DNA of 8,596 bases from an uncultured Clostridia bacterium. GTDB taxonomy: Bacteria; Bacillota; Clostridia; Oscillospirales; Ruminococcaceae. The stretch is taken from the NCBI GenBank assembly GCA_937906945.1, contig CALCUE010000052.1, positions 1 through 8,596 of the forward strand, written 5' to 3'. A model generated the notes under the pieces. The model made no database searches and was not told the origin of the DNA. It saw only the letters and a program-made list of their open reading frames with translations. How positions within the stretch are numbered: the stretch's first letter is position 1; every line of letters starts with the position of its first letter. The position numbers and the translations under genes are program-made. Below are positions 4,877 to 8,596 of this stretch, piece by piece.

Positions 4877-4967
4877 TTAAAACGCTCCCCTTTTCCCAAA
4901 ATCGCCCCGTAAAGCCCCTCATCCGTCTTTTTTCGTTTTTTATCATTTTATATAAAGAAGGTTTCTC

Positions 4968-7900
4968 ATGCTGTTATCCCTGATGGAGAACTGTCCTCCG
5001 TTCCAACAGGCGCTTTCCGCCCTTTCCAGGCGCGTCACGACTCCCGTTTACGCCGCCGGTCTTACCGGCGCGCAGCGGGCTCTTTTCGCGTACGCTCTTT
5101 GCGAAAAAACCGGAAAACCTCTCCTTTTCGTGACGCCGGACGAGGCTTCCGCCACCAAAATGACCGAGGACCTCGCCGAGCTCATCGGGGCGGATTCCGT
5201 CGCCCTTTTCCCCATCAAGGATTTCCAGTTCCGGAAAACGGAGGGCGCCTCCGGCGACTATGAACAGCGCCGCCTTTCCGTCCTCGGAAAGATCCTCGAC
5301 GGCAGCCTCAAAATCGTCGTCGCCGCCGTGGAGGCCGCTTTGCAATATACCATTCCGCCGGGCACCTACCGCTATCACACGCTGACCGTTCGTCGGGGCG
5401 ATACCGCCGACATCACGGCGCTTGCCGAAAAACTTTCCGGTGCCGGGTACGAACGGCGGCCCCAGGTGGACGGTCCCTGCCAGTTTTCCGTCCGCGGCGG
5501 CATCCTCGATTTTTATTCTCCCCAGGCGCCGACGCCGGTTCGGGTGGAATTCTGGGGCGACGAAGTGGATTCCGTCGCCGCTTTCGACCTTCTGACCCAG
5601 CGCCGCACCCGGGAACTGGACGAAGCGTTCATCGCGCCCGCCAAAGAGATTTTGCCCGATTCGGAGAAGGCTTTCATCAAGGCGCTCCGGGACGCCCATA
5701 GCCGCCTTCGCGGCAAACAGGGCGTTCTGGCCAAAGCCCAGATCGAGGCGGATTTGGAACGTCTGGATGCCGGTCTTTCCGTCGCCGCGCCGGATCGCTA
5801 TCTGCCCCTTTGCTATCCCTTACCGGCGACCCTTTTCGACTACCTGCCGGAGGCCACCGTCGCCGTTTCGGAGTTCATCAAACAAAAAGAGGTGCTCAAA
5901 GCGCTTCTTACCCAGCAGAACGAGGATATTTCCCTCCTTTTCGAGGAAGGGATCCTCTTTTCCGGCTGTGACACCTTCGCCATGAGCACCGCCGACTATT
6001 TTTCCCTTCTTGCCGAAGGCAAAACGGTGCTCGTCGATTCGTTTTTGCGGACCGCTTCGGAAATTCCGGTCCGCTCGGTGGTCGATTTCGCCGCCGTCAC
6101 CCTCTCCCTTTGGAGCGGCGATCTGGAATCTCTGCTCGACGATCTGCGGGACTATATGGCGAGAGGCTATACCGTCGCCGTTTTCTGCGGCACCGAACGG
6201 GCCGCCCACGCCCTCACCACCGACCTTATCAACAATAAGATCAACGCCGCCTTCGCCGAGGACGCCCGCCCTCTTCCGGGCACGACCTTCGTGCTCGAAG
6301 GGAACCTCTCCTCCGGCTTCGATTTTCCGCAGGCGAAATTCGCCGTGCTCAGCCACGGCCATACCGCCGCCCAAAGCGGTAAAAAACGCAAATTCCGCAA
6401 AGCGGAAAACCCGCTCAAAAGCCTTTCGGACCTCACCCCCGGCGACTACATCGTTCACGTCACCAACGGCATCGGCATCTATGAGGGCATTGTGAAGCAG
6501 GACATCCGCGGCGTTGTCAAGGACTATATCGCCATCCGCTACGCCGGCACCGATAAACTCTATGTGCCCGTCACCCAGCTCGACCTCGTCTCCAAATACG
6601 TCGGTCCCCGGGACGACCAGAGCGTCAAGCTCAACAAACTCAATTCCGCCGAATGGCAGAAGACCCGAAGCCGGGTCAAAGCGGCGGTCAAAGATATGGC
6701 GAAGGAACTCATCGCCCTTTACGCCAAACGGATGCGCACCGAGGGCTTCGCTTTCAGCCCCGACACCGACTGGCAGCGGGATTTTGAGGAGCGGTTCCCC
6801 TATGAGGAGACCGACGACCAGCTGCGCTGCATCGAGGAGATCAAGCACGACATGGAACTGGCCCGACCGATGGAACGCCTTCTCTGCGGCGACGTCGGCT
6901 TCGGCAAAACGGAAGTCGCCATCCGTGCCGCTTTCAAGGCGGTGATGGACGGCAAACAGGTCGCCGTCCTCGTTCCCACCACCATTCTTTCGTGGCAGCA
7001 TTACCAGACTTTTTTACAGCGGATGGAAGGTTTCCCGGTGACGGTGGAGCTTTTGTCCCGTTTCCGCACCCCGAAACAGCAGGAAAACATTCTGAAGCGG
7101 GTGCGTTCCGGCGAGGTCGATATCCTCATCGGCACCCACCGGATTTTGCAGAAAGACGTCATTTTTAAAGATCTCGGCCTTTGCGTCATCGACGAGGAAC
7201 AGCGGTTCGGCGTCGCCCACAAAGAAAAAATGAAGGAAATGAAAGCGGCGGTGGACGTTCTGACCCTGTCGGCGACGCCGATCCCCCGGACGCTCAACAT
7301 GGCCATGAGCGGCATCCGGGATATGTCCACCATCGAGGAAGCGCCGCAGGATCGTCATCCGGTGCAGACCTACGTTATGGAGTACGACCGGGGCGTTATC
7401 CTTGAGGCCATCAAAAAGGAACTGCGGCGTGGCGGTCAGGTGTTCTATCTTCACAACAACATCGAGTCCATCCAGTCCTGCGCCGCCGCTTTACAGAAAG
7501 ATCTGCCGGAGGCACGGATCGCTTTTGCCCACGGGCGCATGAGCGAGGACGAATTATCGGACATCTGGCGGGGCCTTTTGGAGCAGGAGACCGACATCCT
7601 CGTCTGCACGACGATCATCGAAAGCGGCGTGGACGTGCCGTCCTGCAACACCCTTGTCATTGAAAACGCCGATCGGTTGGGTCTTGCCCAGCTTTATCAG
7701 CTTCGGGGCCGTGTCGGTCGTTCCAACCGCCGGGCTTTCGCCTATTTCACCTTCACGAGAGGCAAGGCTCTTTCCGATGTGGCGGAAAAACGGTTGGCCG
7801 CCATCCGGGATTTCACCCAGTTCGGTTCCGGCTTCAAAATCGCTCTGCGGGATCTGGAGATCCGGGGAGCGGGCAACATTCTCGGCGCCAACCAGCACGG

Positions 7901-8432
7901 GCACATGGAATCCGTCGGTTATGAAATGTACGTGCGCCTTCTTTCCGAGGCCATCGCCGAGGAAAAAGGCGAAGCCCTTCCGGTGGAGGCCGAGGAATGC
8001 GCCGTCGATATCGCCCTCGACGCCCACATCCCCGAAAGCTACATCAAAACGCTCAACCAGCGGGTGGATATCTATAAGCGCATCGCCGCCATCCGCAACC
8101 AGGATGACGCCGCCGACGTCATCGACGAGCTGATCGACCGGTTCGGCGATCCGCCGGTCTCGGTCATGGGTCTTATTGAGGTGGCGACGCTGCGGAACAT
8201 GGCTTCCGCCCTCGGGATCACCGAAATTCGCCAGAACGAGACACTCCTCAATTTCTATCCGAAGGAACTGGACCTTGAGCGGATCAGCATGGCGACGCAG
8301 AAGATGCAGGGTCGCCTCACCGTCGATCTGATGAGCAGCCGTCCCCACCTTTCCGTCACGCTGAAGGTCGGGGAGCGTCCCATCGAGCTCATGAAAAAGA
8401 CGCTTCTTTCCCTGCGCTACGACGGCGAATGA
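4968..8432 (+). CDS. mfd: Transcription-repair coupling factor Mfd
   Basis: An 1154-aa protein, full length for Mfd (E. coli 1148). Mfd binds RNA polymerase stalled at DNA lesions, pushes it off by ATP-driven translocation, and recruits UvrA for nucleotide excision repair. In order: an N-terminal UvrB-like module (opening around YAAGLTGAQRALFAYAL, with QRRLSVLGKIL near residue 100); a RNA polymerase-interacting CarD-like domain (about 486-550, GDYIVHVTNGIGIYEGI...LYVPVTQLDLVSKYVG); a RecG-like motor with Walker A GDVGFGKTE (641-649), DEEQ box (742-745), SATP (768-771) and QLRGRVGR (911-918); then the TRG region (FTQFGSGFKIALRDLEIRGAGNILG); and a C-terminal D7 domain. The start at 4968 has AGAAGG six bases upstream. 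A second in-frame ATG at 4983 lacks a better site. All ATPase motifs are intact. It is monocistronic, with its own terminator. Confidence 0.98.
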   Translation: MLLSLMENCPPFQQALSALSRRVTTPVYAAGLTGAQRALFAYALCEKTGKPLLFVTPDEASATKMTEDLAELIGADSVALFPIKDFQFRKTEGASGDYEQRRLSVLGKILDGSLKIVVAAVEAALQYTIPPGTYRYHTLTVRRGDTADITALAEKLSGAGYERRPQVDGPCQFSVRGGILDFYSPQAPTPVRVEFWGDEVDSVAAFDLLTQRRTRELDEAFIAPAKEILPDSEKAFIKALRDAHSRLRGKQGVLAKAQIEADLERLDAGLSVAAPDRYLPLCYPLPATLFDYLPEATVAVSEFIKQKEVLKALLTQQNEDISLLFEEGILFSGCDTFAMSTADYFSLLAEGKTVLVDSFLRTASEIPVRSVVDFAAVTLSLWSGDLESLLDDLRDYMARGYTVAVFCGTERAAHALTTDLINNKINAAFAEDARPLPGTTFVLEGNLSSGFDFPQAKFAVLSHGHTAAQSGKKRKFRKAENPLKSLSDLTPGDYIVHVTNGIGIYEGIVKQDIRGVVKDYIAIRYAGTDKLYVPVTQLDLVSKYVGPRDDQSVKLNKLNSAEWQKTRSRVKAAVKDMAKELIALYAKRMRTEGFAFSPDTDWQRDFEERFPYEETDDQLRCIEEIKHDMELARPMERLLCGDVGFGKTEVAIRAAFKAVMDGKQVAVLVPTTILSWQHYQTFLQRMEGFPVTVELLSRFRTPKQQENILKRVRSGEVDILIGTHRILQKDVIFKDLGLCVIDEEQRFGVAHKEKMKEMKAAVDVLTLSATPIPRTLNMAMSGIRDMSTIEEAPQDRHPVQTYVMEYDRGVILEAIKKELRRGGQVFYLHNNIESIQSCAAALQKDLPEARIAFAHGRMSEDELSDIWRGLLEQETDILVCTTIIESGVDVPSCNTLVIENADRLGLAQLYQLRGRVGRSNRRAFAYFTFTRGKALSDVAEKRLAAIRDFTQFGSGFKIALRDLEIRGAGNILGANQHGHMESVGYEMYVRLLSEAIAEEKGEALPVEAEECAVDIALDAHIPESYIKTLNQRVDIYKRIAAIRNQDDAADVIDELIDRFGDPPVSVMGLIEVATLRNMASALGITEIRQNETLLNFYPKELDLERISMATQKMQGRLTVDLMSSRPHLSVTLKVGERPIELMKKTLLSLRYDGE

Positions 8433-8457
8433 AAAGGGAATATCGGCGACAGAAAAT

Positions 8458-8488
8458 AAAAAAGCCCCGGCCTTTGGCCGGGGCTTTT
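8458..8488 (+). terminator. Rho-independent terminator of mfd
   Basis: A perfect 12-bp stem, aaagccccggcc (8461-8472) with ggccggggcttt (8476-8487), encloses a ttt loop. An A-rich run precedes it and a short T run (tttt) follows. It lies 28 nt after the mfd stop. The A-rich 5' flank could also let it work on the minus strand. Confidence 0.9.
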
Positions 8489-8500
8489 CGGTTAGGAACT

Positions 8501-8596
8501 TGTCATTGCGGGCATAAAATCCGAGCGCGTCCCATATTCCATGTCATTGCGAGGAGCGCCGCAGGCGCGACGTGGCAATCTTAAAAGCCTTCCCCC
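8501..8596. repeat. Dispersed palindromic repeat, running off the window
   Basis: The 10-mer tgtcattgcg occurs twice (8501-8510, 8542-8551). The second opens a palindrome in which attgc (8546-8550) faces gcaat (8575-8579), with an inner perfect stem gcgcc/ggcgc (8556-8560 with 8564-8568) and a gca loop. It is followed by aatcttaaaagccttccccc to the window end. The tgtcattgcgag...ggcaatct form is a very common dispersed intergenic repeat in bacterial genomes, including gut clostridia. The first 10-mer may mark a truncated copy. Confidence 0.75.

Larger units (their letters stand above)
4604..4967. other. Divergent intergenic region rich in inverted repeats
   Basis: This 364-bp gap lies between spoIID (leftward) and mfd (rightward). 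It holds three hairpin-forming blocks (4671-4716, 4831-4853, 4857-4876) and an imperfect inverted pair (4706-4727 with 4810-4831), described separately. Apparent reading frames here are products of the repeats. The rightmost part (4926-4961) is T/A-rich with a TATATAA-like stretch just before the mfd Shine-Dalgarno, but no convincing -35 is present, so I do not call a promoter. Confidence 0.75.

Noticed and set aside
4600..4899. 99-codon minus-strand frame in the spoIID-mfd gap
   Set aside because: Its residues come from the repeat hairpins (repeated PPDRRE/APDRRE), it overlaps the spoIID start, and it has no ribosome site.
3710..4912. Long 400-codon open frame on the plus strand opposite spoIID
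   Set aside because: It is Arg/Gly-rich antisense shadow sequence caused by high G+C codon bias, with no family motif; the opposite strand encodes a clear SpoIID domain.
4926..4961. Possible mfd promoter in the T/A-rich stretch
   Set aside because: TATATAA-like bases are present, but they adjoin the Shine-Dalgarno and no -35 lies at a proper distance, so the start point would be too close to the ATG.
5820..7001. Long 393-codon open frame on the minus strand inside mfd
   Set aside because: It is an antisense shadow of the Mfd coding region; composition is Gly/Ala/Asp-biased and no ribosome site or domain is seen.
1..8596. CRISPR array, transposase, phage or defence genes
   Set aside because: No regularly spaced repeat series and no protein with such motifs on either strand; all long frames are accounted for by the listed genes or are their shadows.

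Overview
The window reads as chromosomal DNA from an endospore-forming, G+C-rich Firmicute, most likely an uncultured gut-type member of the class Clostridia. The support is a SpoIID homologue, strong sigma-A-type promoters, Gram-positive-style Shine-Dalgarno sites, a lipoprotein with a lipobox, and intergenic spaces filled with short palindromic repeats of the kind common in Oscillospirales and related gut clostridia. The order-level placement is inference; no rRNA or single species-diagnostic gene is present.

Layout. Positions 1-317 hold a minus-strand tRNA-Leu(CAG) with encoded CCA, its promoter and its terminator. The last 20 nt of the tRNA plus the whole terminator hairpin are repeated exactly at 1-55, with about 140 bp of unexplained sequence between the copies. 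At 508-2097 (+) is an orphan ABC-type solute-binding lipoprotein with an odd Ser/Gly plus acidic linker inside its C-terminal part, closed by a terminator. A strong extended -10 promoter follows immediately and drives a three-gene operon (2223-3557, +): a 59-residue peptide whose N-terminal half looks like a double-glycine (RiPP/bacteriocin-type) leader, then trmO (tRNA t6A37 methyltransferase), then a 150-aa HEAT-like protein. The genes are packed with 1-nt and -4-nt junctions. A bidirectional terminator separates this operon from a convergent spoIID-like gene (3593-4603, -).

Positions 4604-4967 are a 364-bp divergent intergenic region occupied mainly by inverted repeats that resemble a small non-coding dispersed element. 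Full-length mfd (transcription-repair coupling factor, 1154 aa) covers 4968-8432 (+) and ends in a perfect 12-bp hairpin terminator. The last ~100 bp carry another dispersed palindromic repeat running off the window.

Most of the window is housekeeping: translation fidelity (tRNA-Leu, TrmO), DNA repair (Mfd) and sporulation (SpoIID). The least explained items are the double-glycine-leader-like micropeptide at the head of the trmO operon, the tRNA-3'-end/terminator duplication at the left edge, and the repeat element between spoIID and mfd. I see no CRISPR array, transposase, phage gene or defence gene.
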